Shown here piece by piece: positions 34,671-43,557 of a DNA stretch of 64,000 bases; within the stretch, counting starts at the first letter, position 1, and the number at the start of each line of letters is the position of its first letter. Position numbers and translations under genes: made by a program. The notes beneath the pieces are model-generated. The model worked only from the letters and a program-made list of their open reading frames with translations. It had not been told where the DNA came from and did no database searches. This stretch comes from Hydrogenophaga sp. (GTDB taxonomy: Bacteria > Pseudomonadota > Gammaproteobacteria > Burkholderiales > Burkholderiaceae_C): NCBI RefSeq assembly GCF_030656115.1, contig NZ_JAUSOO010000037.1, forward strand, positions 109,932-173,931, in the 5' to 3' direction.

Positions 34671-35006
34671 TCAACCCCGTTCGCAACGCCCTTGCGCCGT
34701 GGCCAGGCCGCGAAAGTCGCTGGTCCAGGTCTGGCTGGCGGTGTCGATCTGGATACGCTCGTTGTCCAGCGCGGTCAGGATCACCGTCTCGCGAACGGCG
34801 AAGGTGTAGACCGGTACACCGTCGATGTGCACCGAGCGCACGCGGCGCTGGTCGTAGCCCACGGTCACGGTGCGCGTCCAGGCGGTGCGCGCGGGCAGGT
34901 ACACCGCTTCGCACACCAGGGTGGTGGTGCTCAGGGCCGGTTGTGCGGCGGCGGTCCCGCTGCTGACCAGCAGCACGGCCACCAGGGCGGCGGTGGGGCG
35001 TTTCAC
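34671..35006 (-). CDS. Hypothetical exported protein
   Basis: 111 residues starting with GTG and a Sec signal peptide (RPTAALVAVLLVSSGTAAAQ, probable cleavage after AAA or AQ). The mature part is a small beta-rich domain with two cysteines (LVCEAVYLP and GRCERG) that could form a disulfide. The start GTG overlaps the stop of the upstream adenosyltransferase gene (GTGA), so they are translationally coupled. I recognise no function. Confidence 0.6.
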   Translation of the reverse strand: MKRPTAALVAVLLVSSGTAAAQPALSTTTLVCEAVYLPARTAWTRTVTVGYDQRRVRSVHIDGVPVYTFAVRETVILTALDNERIQIDTASQTWTSDFRGLATAQGRCERG

Positions 35007-35563
35007 TGCGCTTGCGCCATGCGCTCGCTTTTCCAGTACACGTCGTCACCGCCGTTCATGCGGTTGAGCACGCGGGCCAGCACAAACATCAGGTCGCTCA
35101 GGCGGTTGAGGTACTGCCGTGGGGTTTCCTGGATGGCTTCTTCATTGCCCAGCGCCACCACAGCGCGCTCGGCGCGGCGGGCCACGGTGCGGCACACATG
35201 GGCCAGGGCGGCGGCGCGGGTGCCGGCGGGCAAGATGAATTCCTGCAGGCGCGGCAGTTGCTCGTTGTAGGTGGCCAGCGCGTCGTCCAGGGCCAGCACG
35301 GCCTCGGGCTTGAGCAGCTCAAAACCTGGAATGGACAGCTCGCCGCCCAGATTGAAGAGCTGGTGCTGAATCTCCACCAGCAGCGTGCGCACGTCGGGCG
35401 CCATGTCTTCGCACAACAGCACGCCGATGTGGGAATTGAGCTCGTCCACCTCGCCCATGGCATGCACGCGCAGGCTGTTTTTGGAGACGCGGGTGTTGTC
35501 TCCCAGCCCGGTGGTGCCAGCGTCGCCGGTGCGGGTGGCAATTTGTGTCAGTCGGTTGCCCAT
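35003..35563 (-). CDS. Cob(I)yrinic acid a,c-diamide adenosyltransferase, PduO type
   Basis: A 186-residue PduO-type ATP:corrinoid adenosyltransferase. The amino end TRTGDAGTTGLGDNTRVSKNS binds ATP, followed by HAMGEVDELNSHIGVL and the C-terminal RRAERAVVALG...YLNRLSDLMFVLARVLN motif. It transfers adenosyl to cob(I)alamin to make coenzyme B12. It forms an operon with the small exported protein downstream. The methionine synthase at the window end is also a B12-dependent enzyme, though it uses methylcobalamin. Confidence 0.92.
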   Translation of the reverse strand: MGNRLTQIATRTGDAGTTGLGDNTRVSKNSLRVHAMGEVDELNSHIGVLLCEDMAPDVRTLLVEIQHQLFNLGGELSIPGFELLKPEAVLALDDALATYNEQLPRLQEFILPAGTRAAALAHVCRTVARRAERAVVALGNEEAIQETPRQYLNRLSDLMFVLARVLNRMNGGDDVYWKSERMAQAQ

Positions 35564-35752
35564 GAATGGTCCTTGGTAGCGGGTGTGCAGACAAAACCGC
35601 ATTGTGCGGGAATGGTGGGCCTGCGCTGGGCTCAGGGGCTTCGCGCGCGCACATCCACAGCACGCCCGCCAGCGACAGAGACGGCACGCTGCGGCTGGGT
35701 ACTGCGGCGTAAACTGGCGCCTTGTTGAGACCCGCCACGCAGGAGACACCCC

Positions 35753-37189
35753 ATGAACGCCCCCACCGAACTGACCCACCTGGTTCCCCATATCCAGCCG
35801 CGCGAGGTACCCGCCGAGCTGATGAGCGCGTTGCAAGCCCGCTTCGGCGCGCAGTGTTCCACCGCGCTGGCGGTGCGCGAGCAGCACGGGCGCGACGAGT
35901 CGGTGTACGACGTGCCGCCGCCCGCCGCCGTGGTGTTTGCCCAGAGCACACAAGATGTGGCCGACGCGGTGAAACTCGCCGCGTTGTACAAGGTGCCGGT
36001 GATTCCGTTCGGCGTGGGTTCTTCGCTGGAAGGGCATTTGCTCGCGGTGCAAGGCGGCATCAGCATCGACGTGGGCCGCATGAACGCGGTGCTGTCCATC
36101 AACGCCGAAGACCTGACGGTGACGGTGCAGCCCGGCGTGACGCGCAAGGCGGTGAACGAAGCGGTGAAAAGCGAAGGGCTGTTCTTCCCGATCGACCCGG
36201 GCGCCGACGCCTCCATCGGCGGCATGGCCGCCACGCGCGCCAGCGGCACCAACGCCGTGCGCTACGGCACCATGCGCGAAAACGTGTTGGCGCTGGAGGT
36301 GGTCACCGCCAGCGGCGAAGTGATTCGCACCGGCACCCGCGCCAAAAAAAGCAGCGCGGGCTACGACCTGACGCGCCTGATGGTGGGCAGCGAAGGCACG
36401 CTGGGCATCATGACCGAGGTCACGCTCAAGCTCTACCCCCTGCCCGAGGCCATCTCAGCCGCCACCTGCTCGTTTCCCAGCATCGAAGCCGCCGTGCGCA
36501 CCACCATCCAGGTGATCCAGATGGGCATTCCGATTGCGCGCTGCGAGCTGATCGACGCCGGCACGGTGCGCATGGTGAACGCGCACAGCAAGCTCGGCCT
36601 GCGCGAAGAACACATGCTGCTGATGGAATTCCACGGCTCACCGGCCAGCGTGAAAGAGCAGGCCGAAACGGTGCAGGAGATTGCCAGCGAGTTCGGCGCG
36701 AACAGTGAAAACGGGGCCTTCGAATGGGCCACCACGCCCGAAGAGCGCACCCGCCTGTGGACCGCCCGGCACAACGCCTACTTTGCCGCCATCCAGAGCA
36801 AGCCGGGCTGCCGCGCCGTGTCCACCGACACCTGCGTGCCCATCAGCCGCCTGGCCGACTGCCTGCTCGACTCCGTGGCCGAGGCCGACGCCAGCGGCAT
36901 CCCGTACTTTTTGGTCGGCCACGTGGGCGACGGCAACTTCCACTTTGGCTACCTGATCGACCCGACCAAACCCGAAGAACGCGAGCAGGCCGAGGTGCTG
37001 AACCACCAGCTGGTGGCGCGCGCGCTGCGCCTGGAAGGCACCTGCACCGGCGAACACGGTGTGGGCCTGCACAAAATGGACTTTTTGCTCACCGAAGCCG
37101 GCAGCGGCGCGGTGGACATGATGCGCACCATCAAACGCGCGCTGGACCCGCACAACATTCTGAACCCGGGCAAGATCTTCGCGCTGTAA
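35753..37189 (+). CDS. dld: FAD-linked D-lactate dehydrogenase (cytochrome type)
   Basis: A 478-residue flavoprotein of the GlcD/Dld family. The FAD-binding type 4 domain has PFGVGSSLEGHLLAVQGGISIDVGRMN and PGADASIGGMAATRASGTNAVRYGTMRENV. The C-terminal part holds GHVGDGNFHFGYLIDPT and the closing CTGEHGVGLHKMDFL...NPGKIFAL. It oxidises D-lactate to pyruvate and feeds electrons to cytochrome c or quinone. The glycolate oxidase subunits GlcE and GlcF are absent, favouring the single-subunit enzyme. It is divergent from the adenosyltransferase and followed 12 bp later by a sensor kinase. Confidence 0.88.
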   Translation: MNAPTELTHLVPHIQPREVPAELMSALQARFGAQCSTALAVREQHGRDESVYDVPPPAAVVFAQSTQDVADAVKLAALYKVPVIPFGVGSSLEGHLLAVQGGISIDVGRMNAVLSINAEDLTVTVQPGVTRKAVNEAVKSEGLFFPIDPGADASIGGMAATRASGTNAVRYGTMRENVLALEVVTASGEVIRTGTRAKKSSAGYDLTRLMVGSEGTLGIMTEVTLKLYPLPEAISAATCSFPSIEAAVRTTIQVIQMGIPIARCELIDAGTVRMVNAHSKLGLREEHMLLMEFHGSPASVKEQAETVQEIASEFGANSENGAFEWATTPEERTRLWTARHNAYFAAIQSKPGCRAVSTDTCVPISRLADCLLDSVAEADASGIPYFLVGHVGDGNFHFGYLIDPTKPEEREQAEVLNHQLVARALRLEGTCTGEHGVGLHKMDFLLTEAGSGAVDMMRTIKRALDPHNILNPGKIFAL

Positions 37190-37201
37190 GGGTGCTGGGG
37201 C

Positions 37202-39055
37202 ATGCGACCCTGGATCGTCTGGTGGTGCCTCCTGCTCAGCCTGGGCGCTCAAGCCAGTGTCGCAGAGCCCGCCTGCCAGCAGGCCACCGAAATCCGGCAA
37301 GCCGAGCGCACCGTGCTGCGTGCGGGCCAGGTGCTGAACCAGTCGACCGTTGCACCGGAAGATTCGCTGGCGTTGGCATGGCGCCGCCAGGGCACGCAAA
37401 TCCGCTACCGCATGCAGCTGGATGCATGCCCTGCGGGTGCCGACTGGGGCTTGTGGGTGTTCCGCATGGGCGGCCCCTACCGGGCCTGGATTGACGGCAA
37501 GCCGGTTCAGCCCATCGACCCCGTGACCCTCGTGGGGTCGCAGGTTTACAACGGCCGCATACCCGCGCTGTTCCAGTTGCCGCAGGGTGCCCGTGAACTG
37601 GTGATCGAGATTGTCGACCTGGTCTACATGGGCAGCGGCCTGATCCGCGTCAGCGTGGGCCCCCAGGTGGCCATGCTGGAATCCCGAGCCTTGAGTCAGC
37701 TCGTGATCACGGACTTCAACAGCTTCTCCAGCACCATGATTGGTATGGCAGGTTTGCTCGCCATGCTGGTGTGGTTTTACAGGCGCCAGGACCGTGCAGC
37801 CCTGTGGTTTGCCGTTGCCTGCCTGGCCTGGGTGGTGCGCGGCGTTACTTACCAGTTTTTCGCATACCCCTTCGCACCACTGGTTGTTGAGCAACTCAAC
37901 CCCTGGCTGGTGTTGCTCACCAGTTGCAGCCTGGCCGCCTCGTGGCTGCATGGGTTTCAGGGCACCACAGTGCGGCGCCTGCGCACGATTGCCGCGCTTT
38001 GCCTGGCCATCAGCCTGGCCTTTGTGGTGACGCTGGTGCTGGAGCAAGGCGCCCAACTGGTGCGTGCTTTGGCCTTCGCGAGTGGGTTCGCGGTGCTGTT
38101 TGCGGTGCTGGTGTTCCTGCTGCAGCGCTGGCGCCAGGGGAGTCTGAGCCCTGGGCTGTTGGCACTGGGTCTGGGTGCGTTGCTGGCCGGGTCTGTGCAC
38201 GACATGGGCATGGTGATCGGCTACGCCTCACCCGCGAACTGGGCTTTTCTCAACGTCGGTTTCACCCTGCTGCTGCTGAGCCACGTGGTCGTGGTCTCGA
38301 TTTTTCAGGTCAAACAGCTCAACCGCGCAGAACACACCAACGCGGAACTGGAGCGCAACATCCAGGCCAAAGCCCTGGAATTGGAGCAAAGCTACGCGAT
38401 GCTGCGTGCCAGCGAACGCGCCAGCGCGCGGGCACAAGAACGGGCGTGGCTCAACCGAGAAATCCACGACGGCGTGGGTGCACAGCTGATCACGGCCCTG
38501 CGCGGCGTTGAGCGGGGTACGCTGAGCAAAGAGCGGGTGGCGCAAACGCTGCAAGAAGGTTTGGACGAGTTGCGCCTGCTGATGGATGCGGGCGATCTGG
38601 GCCAAAGCCTGCACCGCGCGCTGGCCACCTGGCGCAACCGCTGGGATTCCCGGCTGGAAGCCATCGGGCTGAACTTGCGCTGGGAGGTTGGGCACGATCT
38701 CGAACAGCTCGAATTGGGCAGCAACGCCACCCTGCAGGTCATGCGTGTGCTGCAGGAGGCGGTAACGAACACGGTCAAGCACGCCGAGGCGCAACACATC
38801 ACCGTGCGGGCCTGGCTCGAAGGTTCTCCCCACCGGGCCCTGGTGCTGGAAGTCCGCGACGACGGCCGGGGTTTGGTGGCCGTGCGGCCTGCTTCGGGCG
38901 GTCGCGGCCTGCGCCACATGGTGCAGCGTGCAGAAACCCTGGGGGGTACGCTCTCGGTGGACAACGCAGCGAGCGGCGGCGTGCGGGTCCTGCTGAGTCT
39001 TCCTCTGTCGGGTTCGACATGCGAGGCGTCAAACACCACGCCTTTGATGCCTTGA
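37202..39055 (+). CDS. Sensor histidine kinase, NarX/DegS-type transmitter
   Basis: 617 residues. A signal sequence leads to a periplasmic domain (about 25-170) of 7TMR-DISM character, then a block of about seven hydrophobic helices (about 175-375), a coiled coil (about 385-415), the HisKA_3 phosphoacceptor H422 in NREIHDGVGAQL, and an HATPase with N-box LQEAVTNTVKHA and G-box RDDGRGL. It would sense an unknown ligand and phosphorylate a LuxR-type regulator. The convergent LuxR-type gene ending 16 bp away is the obvious partner. It may be co-transcribed with dld. Confidence 0.85.
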   Translation: MRPWIVWWCLLLSLGAQASVAEPACQQATEIRQAERTVLRAGQVLNQSTVAPEDSLALAWRRQGTQIRYRMQLDACPAGADWGLWVFRMGGPYRAWIDGKPVQPIDPVTLVGSQVYNGRIPALFQLPQGARELVIEIVDLVYMGSGLIRVSVGPQVAMLESRALSQLVITDFNSFSSTMIGMAGLLAMLVWFYRRQDRAALWFAVACLAWVVRGVTYQFFAYPFAPLVVEQLNPWLVLLTSCSLAASWLHGFQGTTVRRLRTIAALCLAISLAFVVTLVLEQGAQLVRALAFASGFAVLFAVLVFLLQRWRQGSLSPGLLALGLGALLAGSVHDMGMVIGYASPANWAFLNVGFTLLLLSHVVVVSIFQVKQLNRAEHTNAELERNIQAKALELEQSYAMLRASERASARAQERAWLNREIHDGVGAQLITALRGVERGTLSKERVAQTLQEGLDELRLLMDAGDLGQSLHRALATWRNRWDSRLEAIGLNLRWEVGHDLEQLELGSNATLQVMRVLQEAVTNTVKHAEAQHITVRAWLEGSPHRALVLEVRDDGRGLVAVRPASGGRGLRHMVQRAETLGGTLSVDNAASGGVRVLLSLPLSGSTCEASNTTPLMP

Positions 39056-39071
39056 TCTCAACAGGTCGGCG

Positions 39072-39746
39072 TCAGCTCACCAAACCACGGCGGGCGGCTT
39101 CCAGCGTGGCCTCGGCGCGCGACGAAATACCCAGCTTGCGGTAAATGTCGCGCACGTAACCGGTCACCGTGTGGCTGCTCAGGCCCAGCAGCTGGGCCAC
39201 TTCGGTGGCCTTGTAGCCCTTGGCAATCAAGCGCAACACGTCCACTTCTCGTTCAGACAAGCGCCTCGCAGACTCGGTGGCTGCCACGTCGGGTGGCTCG
39301 GGCGATGGATCGTTTCGGAAATGCTGCAGCACCCGGGCCGCGATGGAGGGCGAGAGCGCCGGTTCGCCTTGCTCGATGCGGTGCAACTGGGCCACCACCA
39401 CCTGCGCTGGCTGCGACTTCAAAATATAGCCCGAAGCCCCCGCACGCAGGGCCGGAAACACATGGGCATCGTCGTCGTGGATGGTGGCCACGATCACCAC
39501 CGCTCCCGGGCGGGCGGCGACCAGTTCCTCAATCAGCTGACCGCCGTGGCCATCGGGCAGCCCCCAGTCCACCAGCGCCAAGCCATAAGCGTAGGTCGCC
39601 ATGCATTGGCGAGCACTCGCCACCGAGTCTGCGCAATCCACCGTTCGAACGCTGGACAACGCGCGCGGCAACAGCTCCGCGAGCCACTGCCTGGGCTCAT
39701 CGAGGTCCTCAACGATCAAAGCACGCTCAAACAGGGTGGTCGGCAT
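39072..39746 (-). CDS. LuxR/NarL-family response regulator
   Basis: 224 residues. The receiver domain starts with ALIVEDLDEPRQ, the phosphoacceptor is D60 in ALVDWGLPDG, and the lysine is in GYILKSQP. The C-terminal helix-turn-helix is LSEREVDVLRLIAKGYKATEVAQLLGLSSHTVTGYVRDIYRKL. It is convergent with the sensor kinase gene, not co-directional as usual. Its target is unknown; the divergent lipoprotein pair at 39908 is a candidate (inference). Confidence 0.88.
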   Translation of the reverse strand: MPTTLFERALIVEDLDEPRQWLAELLPRALSSVRTVDCADSVASARQCMATYAYGLALVDWGLPDGHGGQLIEELVAARPGAVVIVATIHDDDAHVFPALRAGASGYILKSQPAQVVVAQLHRIEQGEPALSPSIAARVLQHFRNDPSPEPPDVAATESARRLSEREVDVLRLIAKGYKATEVAQLLGLSSHTVTGYVRDIYRKLGISSRAEATLEAARRGLVS

Positions 39747-39796
39747 CAGCACAGTGTAGGCCAGTGACCCGCACCCCCAACGCATCCCCCGCACCA

Positions 39797-39816
39797 CCCC
39801 CCTTGAACGGGGGGGG
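39797..39816. repeat. C6/G6 hairpin in leader of lipoprotein gene
   Basis: A run of six Cs is followed by six intervening bases and a run of eight Gs, forming a very stable small hairpin in the divergent promoter region between the response regulator and the lipoprotein gene. It could be a transcription pause or simply low-complexity sequence. Confidence 0.3.
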
Positions 39817-39907
39817 ACCCTGGTTTTGGGGGTACCCGGGCGCGGTGCCCGTTTCCACAATAGCCCCAGGCCACCGTGGCCCCGATCTATTTTCTGGAGC
39901 AGACACC

Positions 39908-40894
39908 ATGAGCACACCCGTTTTTCGCGCACCCTCTCGTTGGATGTGGGGCACCCTGACCATGGCCGCCTTTCTGGCCGGCTGTGGCGGTGGCGGCGAC
40001 CCCATGCCTGCGGCATCGCTCTCCGGCGTGGCGGCTGTGGGTGCACCCATTGCCAACGGTGCCATTGCCGTCCAATGCGCCGGCGGCACTGCACTGAACA
40101 CCACCACCAGCACCACCGGCGCATGGCAGGTGTCTTTTGCCGGGCAAACGCTGCCCTGCGCCGTCCAGGTGAGCGGTGGCAGCATCAGCGGCAGCGCCAA
40201 CACCACGCCCTACCATTCCATTGCCGTGTCGTTGGGCACCGTCAACGTCACGCCACTGACCGACCTGATCGTCGCCCAACTGGCAGGCGCCGCTCCACAA
40301 ACTTGGTTTGGCTCACCCGTGTTCACCAACATCAACGCCAGTGCCGTCGAAACCGCCTTGAGCAGCATCGCCACCGGGCTGGGCATCACCAGCACGCTGG
40401 GCTCGGTGAACCCCATCACCACCGCATTCAAAGCCGAACCAGGCGATGCCGTTGACCAGCTGCTGGAGGCCCTGAAAACCGCACTGGCCGACACCTCAAA
40501 AACCCACGCCGAACTGCTGAGCGCGGCACAAACCGGAAGCTACTCGGCGTTCACCGGCTTTGGAGCGGCCTTTTCAACGGCGGCTCAGGGAGGATCCACC
40601 ACACCACCCCCCTCGGGCGGCAGCGGCTCCTTGACGGTGGAAGTCTCCATTGCGGGCGCCGCCGCAACGACAGTCACGGTCAATGGCGTTCCCGCCCCTG
40701 CCAACCAGGGTGAATTCTGCGGTGGACTGAGCAACGACGCGACGTTCAGCGGGTTCAGCAGCAACGGTGGTTCGATGACCATCAACAGTTGTTCGTTTGC
40801 CAACAATGTGGGGCAGGTGTCCGCCACCTTGACCACCACGGTGCCGGTGCAGCTGTCGCTGCCTTATTCGATCAAGTACACCTACAACCGGTAA
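39908..40894 (+). CDS. Hypothetical lipoprotein
   Basis: 328 residues. The signal peptide MWGTLTMAAFLAGCGGGG has a lipobox (Cys near residue 23), so the protein is membrane-anchored. The amino domain (SLSGVAAVGAPIANGAIAVQ) resembles a carboxypeptidase-regulatory/Ig-like fold seen in proteins of unknown function, and a Ser/Gly/Pro linker at about 230-245 leads to a C-terminal beta domain with two Cys. It has no catalytic motif. It lies 7 bp upstream of the next exported protein, so the two form an operon. Confidence 0.6.
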   Translation: MSTPVFRAPSRWMWGTLTMAAFLAGCGGGGDPMPAASLSGVAAVGAPIANGAIAVQCAGGTALNTTTSTTGAWQVSFAGQTLPCAVQVSGGSISGSANTTPYHSIAVSLGTVNVTPLTDLIVAQLAGAAPQTWFGSPVFTNINASAVETALSSIATGLGITSTLGSVNPITTAFKAEPGDAVDQLLEALKTALADTSKTHAELLSAAQTGSYSAFTGFGAAFSTAAQGGSTTPPPSGGSGSLTVEVSIAGAAATTVTVNGVPAPANQGEFCGGLSNDATFSGFSSNGGSMTINSCSFANNVGQVSATLTTTVPVQLSLPYSIKYTYNR

Positions 40895-40901
40895 GCCGGC
40901 C

Positions 40902-42023
40902 ATGAAGCGCCGCCACCTTCTTGTCAGCACCGCGGCCCTGCCTTGGCTGGGTCTGCCCACCGCACCAACCTGGGCACAGACAGCGCCCGCGACCGCCTTC
41001 GATGCGGCCCTGGCCAACACGAACCCGGCACAAGCCGCCGAGGCTTGGCTCAACACCGAGCAGGTTGACGGCCTGCGCGAACTTCGCCAGGTGGGCATTG
41101 CGCAATTTCGCGTGATGTTCGCCACCCAGGGCGTGGGATCGGCGTCGGCCTCTGGGGGCATTGGTTCCGGATCGGGCAGCGCATCGATGCACGGCCGCTA
41201 TGTGCTGGCGGGGGTGGACGAGGCCTTGATGCAGTCCATCACCGACAGCGCCTACGAGCGGTTCGGCCAGTCCTTGCAGGCACGGGGCCTCACCGTCGTG
41301 CCTTTTGAGGGCCTGCCGGCCGCCGCCCGCGAACGCATGGCGGGTGTGGCGGTTCCGGCCCCGGTCGAGCTCAAGCGGGGCCAAGGCAGAGGCCAGAGCA
41401 AGGAATACAAGCTGTTCAGTGCCAAGGGCCTGCCGTTGTACTTTGGCGTGTCAGACCCGCTGCGTCAGCACATGGGTTTTGGGGTGTCCCTCTCGGGCAT
41501 CGGTTGGGATTCTGTCGAGTACGCAGAAGCTGGTGTGGCCGGACCCGAGCAGGTGGGCCTGCTCAAGGTCACGCTGGTGATGGATTTCGTTCAGATGGAA
41601 ACTTCGGGCGGTTTTTTCTCCAGCACCGCCTCCGTGGGGGCCGAGCCCGGCATCATGCTCACCGAAGAATCCAGCCTGCGGGCCATGGTGCCCAAGGGTC
41701 TGGAGGAAAAGCCCAAACCGGGAGGCGGAACGGTTTGGACCACCCCCACCTTCAGTTTCGACAAAATGCCCGTGATGACCCTCAAGCACACGCTGCAGCC
41801 GGCGAACAGCGGGCTGATCGGCGTGACCGACACGACCCACACAGGTGTTGCCGCATTCCAAACCGCCATGCAGGTGGTTGGCCTGCTGGGTGGTCTGGGC
41901 GGTGGACGCAAGGACAAACGCTACGAAGTTGCAGTGGATCCGGTGCAATACCAAGCCGCTGCAAGCAGCACCATGGGTGCTGTGCTGGACACCTGGGCAG
42001 CGCAGATCGGAGCGGCCCGCTGA
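40902..42023 (+). CDS. Hypothetical exported protein, possible Tat substrate
   Basis: 373 residues. The amino end MKRRHLLVSTAALPWLGLPTAPTWAQ has twin arginines and a cleavage-like AWAQ, suggesting Tat or Sec export. The rest contains a glycine/serine-rich patch (SASASGGIGSGSGSASMHGR). I see no enzyme motif. It follows the lipoprotein gene by 7 bp, so they are probably co-expressed and may act together in the envelope. The family is unknown to me. Confidence 0.55.
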   Translation: MKRRHLLVSTAALPWLGLPTAPTWAQTAPATAFDAALANTNPAQAAEAWLNTEQVDGLRELRQVGIAQFRVMFATQGVGSASASGGIGSGSGSASMHGRYVLAGVDEALMQSITDSAYERFGQSLQARGLTVVPFEGLPAAARERMAGVAVPAPVELKRGQGRGQSKEYKLFSAKGLPLYFGVSDPLRQHMGFGVSLSGIGWDSVEYAEAGVAGPEQVGLLKVTLVMDFVQMETSGGFFSSTASVGAEPGIMLTEESSLRAMVPKGLEEKPKPGGGTVWTTPTFSFDKMPVMTLKHTLQPANSGLIGVTDTTHTGVAAFQTAMQVVGLLGGLGGGRKDKRYEVAVDPVQYQAAASSTMGAVLDTWAAQIGAAR

Positions 42024-42036
42024 GCGGCTGAACCCA

Positions 42037-42069
42037 AGCACCGAGGCCCTGCCACAGGGCCTCGGTGCT
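42037..42069. terminator. Hairpin between convergent exported-protein and parB genes
   Basis: A perfect 14-bp inverted repeat (AGCACCGAGGCCCT with its complement, loop GCCAC) lies in the 53-bp gap between the convergent stops of the exported protein gene and parB. It is not followed by a long T run, so it may be a weak bidirectional terminator or an RNA 3' end stabiliser. Confidence 0.5.
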
Positions 42070-42076
42070 CAGCCAA

Positions 42077-43006
42077 TCAGTGCCCGCCGCGCAGCCTGTC
42101 AATCAGGCCGTTGAGCGCTTCCAGCGAGCCAAACTGGATGGCGATTTCGCCCATGTCTTCCAAGCGGCCATGGCGCTTGACACGCTTTTTCACCCGCACC
42201 TCCACGTCCGCCATCAGCAGGTCGGCCAGTTCCTCCTCCACCCTTTTCACATCGCGGGATTTCTCTTGTCTCGGCTTCTGGGGTGCCAGCGAAAATTCGG
42301 CTCCCAGTTTTTTCACCAGGCTCTCAGCCTCGCGCACCGACATTTTTTTGGCCGCAATCTGGTTGCCCGCCGTGATCTGGGTGGCTTTGTCCAGCACCAG
42401 CAGCGCGCGGGCATGGCCCATGTCCAGGTCGCCCGCCATCAGCATGGTCTGCACCGGATCGGCCAGTTGCAGCAGGCGCAGCAGGTTGCTGGCGGCGCTG
42501 CGTGAGCGGCCCACGGCCTGCGCGGCCTGTTCGTGGGTGTGTCCAAATTCTTTCACCAGGCGCTGCAAGCCTTGGGCTTCTTCCAGCGGGTTCAGGTCTT
42601 CGCGCTGGATGTTCTCGATCAGCGCCATGACGGCGGCGGACTCGTCGGGCACGTCGCGCACCAGCACCGGCACGCTGTCCAGCCCGGCCAGTTTGGAAGC
42701 CCGAAAACGGCGCTCCCCCGCGATGATCTCGAACTTGCCGGCGTTCGGGCCGTCGGCCAGCTTGCGCACCAGAATGGGCTGCATGATGCCCTGCGTCTTG
42801 ATGCTTTCGGCCAGTTCGTACAACGCACCTTCGTCCATGCGGGTGCGCGGCTGGTACACGCCGGGCACCAGCTCGGTCAGCGCCAGTGTGGTGGGGGTTT
42901 GGTTGCGCTCGGTTTCCTGCGCCTCGGGCGAAGCGGCTTCGGCCACTTTGGGGCCCAGCAGGGCTTCGAGTCCACGGCCGAGACCTTTGGGTTTTTTGGT
43001 GACCAT
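42077..43006 (-). CDS. parB: Chromosome partition protein ParB
   Basis: A 309-residue ParB/Spo0J. The amino end KKPKGLGRGLEALLGPK is the ParA-contact region. The ParB-like CTPase domain contains VPGVYQPRTRMDEGALYELAESIK and GERRFRASKLAGL. The helix-turn-helix (LAQSVGRS-like, here HEQAAQAVGRSRSAASNLLRL) recognises parS. The C-terminal dimerisation domain ends at RLRGGH. It loads at parS and spreads. It is the last gene of the mnmG-rsmG-lysE-parA-hydrolase-parB run, and four parS-like sites lie upstream within 5 kb. Confidence 0.93.
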   Translation of the reverse strand: MVTKKPKGLGRGLEALLGPKVAEAASPEAQETERNQTPTTLALTELVPGVYQPRTRMDEGALYELAESIKTQGIMQPILVRKLADGPNAGKFEIIAGERRFRASKLAGLDSVPVLVRDVPDESAAVMALIENIQREDLNPLEEAQGLQRLVKEFGHTHEQAAQAVGRSRSAASNLLRLLQLADPVQTMLMAGDLDMGHARALLVLDKATQITAGNQIAAKKMSVREAESLVKKLGAEFSLAPQKPRQEKSRDVKRVEEELADLLMADVEVRVKKRVKRHGRLEDMGEIAIQFGSLEALNGLIDRLRGGH

Positions 43007-43017
43007 GGTGTCTTTCT

Positions 43018-43557
43018 TTATGGGTTCATCAGTTCAAGCAGCCAGGCATGGCCCTCGGGCCAGTCACCCAGGCCCGACTCGGCATTGATGTGGCCGCGCT
43101 CGCCCAGGTCGATGAAGCGCGAACCCCAGTCGTGGGCCAGGCCTTGTGCACGCTCGAAGCGGCAATACGGGTCGTTGCGGCTGCCCACCAGCACGCTGGG
43201 AAACGGCAGACGCTGGCGCACGATGGGCGACCAGCTGGGCAGCACCGGGCGCAGTTCGTCGCGCTCGGCATCGCCCGGCGCCACCAGCAGCGCGCCCTGC
43301 ACGCGGTCGGTGCTGCGCGACACCTGCGCCCACGCCGCGGTGAGGATGCAGCCCAGGCTGTGCGCCACCAGCACCACCGGCCCTTCGGTGCTCAGAATCA
43401 CGTCCTCCAGCCGCGCAATCCAGTCGCCCCGACGCGGCTGCATCCAGTCGTGCTGGTCCACTCGGCGGTAACCGTGCAGGGCCTCCCAGCGGCTTTGCCA
43501 GTGGTCTGGCCCGCTGTTCTGCCAGCCGGGCAAGATGAGTGTGTTGTCAGGATTCAT
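43018..43557 (-). CDS. RBBP9/YdeN-family serine hydrolase
   Basis: A 179-residue alpha/beta-hydrolase. The amino end is LILPGWQNSGPDHWQSRWE, the nucleophile Ser lies in VLVAHSLGC, the acid in VGSRNDPYC, and the His in GERGHINAESGLGDWPEG, matching the RBBP9/YdeN family. The function in bacteria is unknown. The start overlaps the parA stop by ATGA, and 11 bp separate its stop from parB, so it is embedded between parA and parB in one operon. That insertion is unusual. Confidence 0.85.
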   Translation of the reverse strand: MNPDNTLILPGWQNSGPDHWQSRWEALHGYRRVDQHDWMQPRRGDWIARLEDVILSTEGPVVLVAHSLGCILTAAWAQVSRSTDRVQGALLVAPGDAERDELRPVLPSWSPIVRQRLPFPSVLVGSRNDPYCRFERAQGLAHDWGSRFIDLGERGHINAESGLGDWPEGHAWLLELMNP

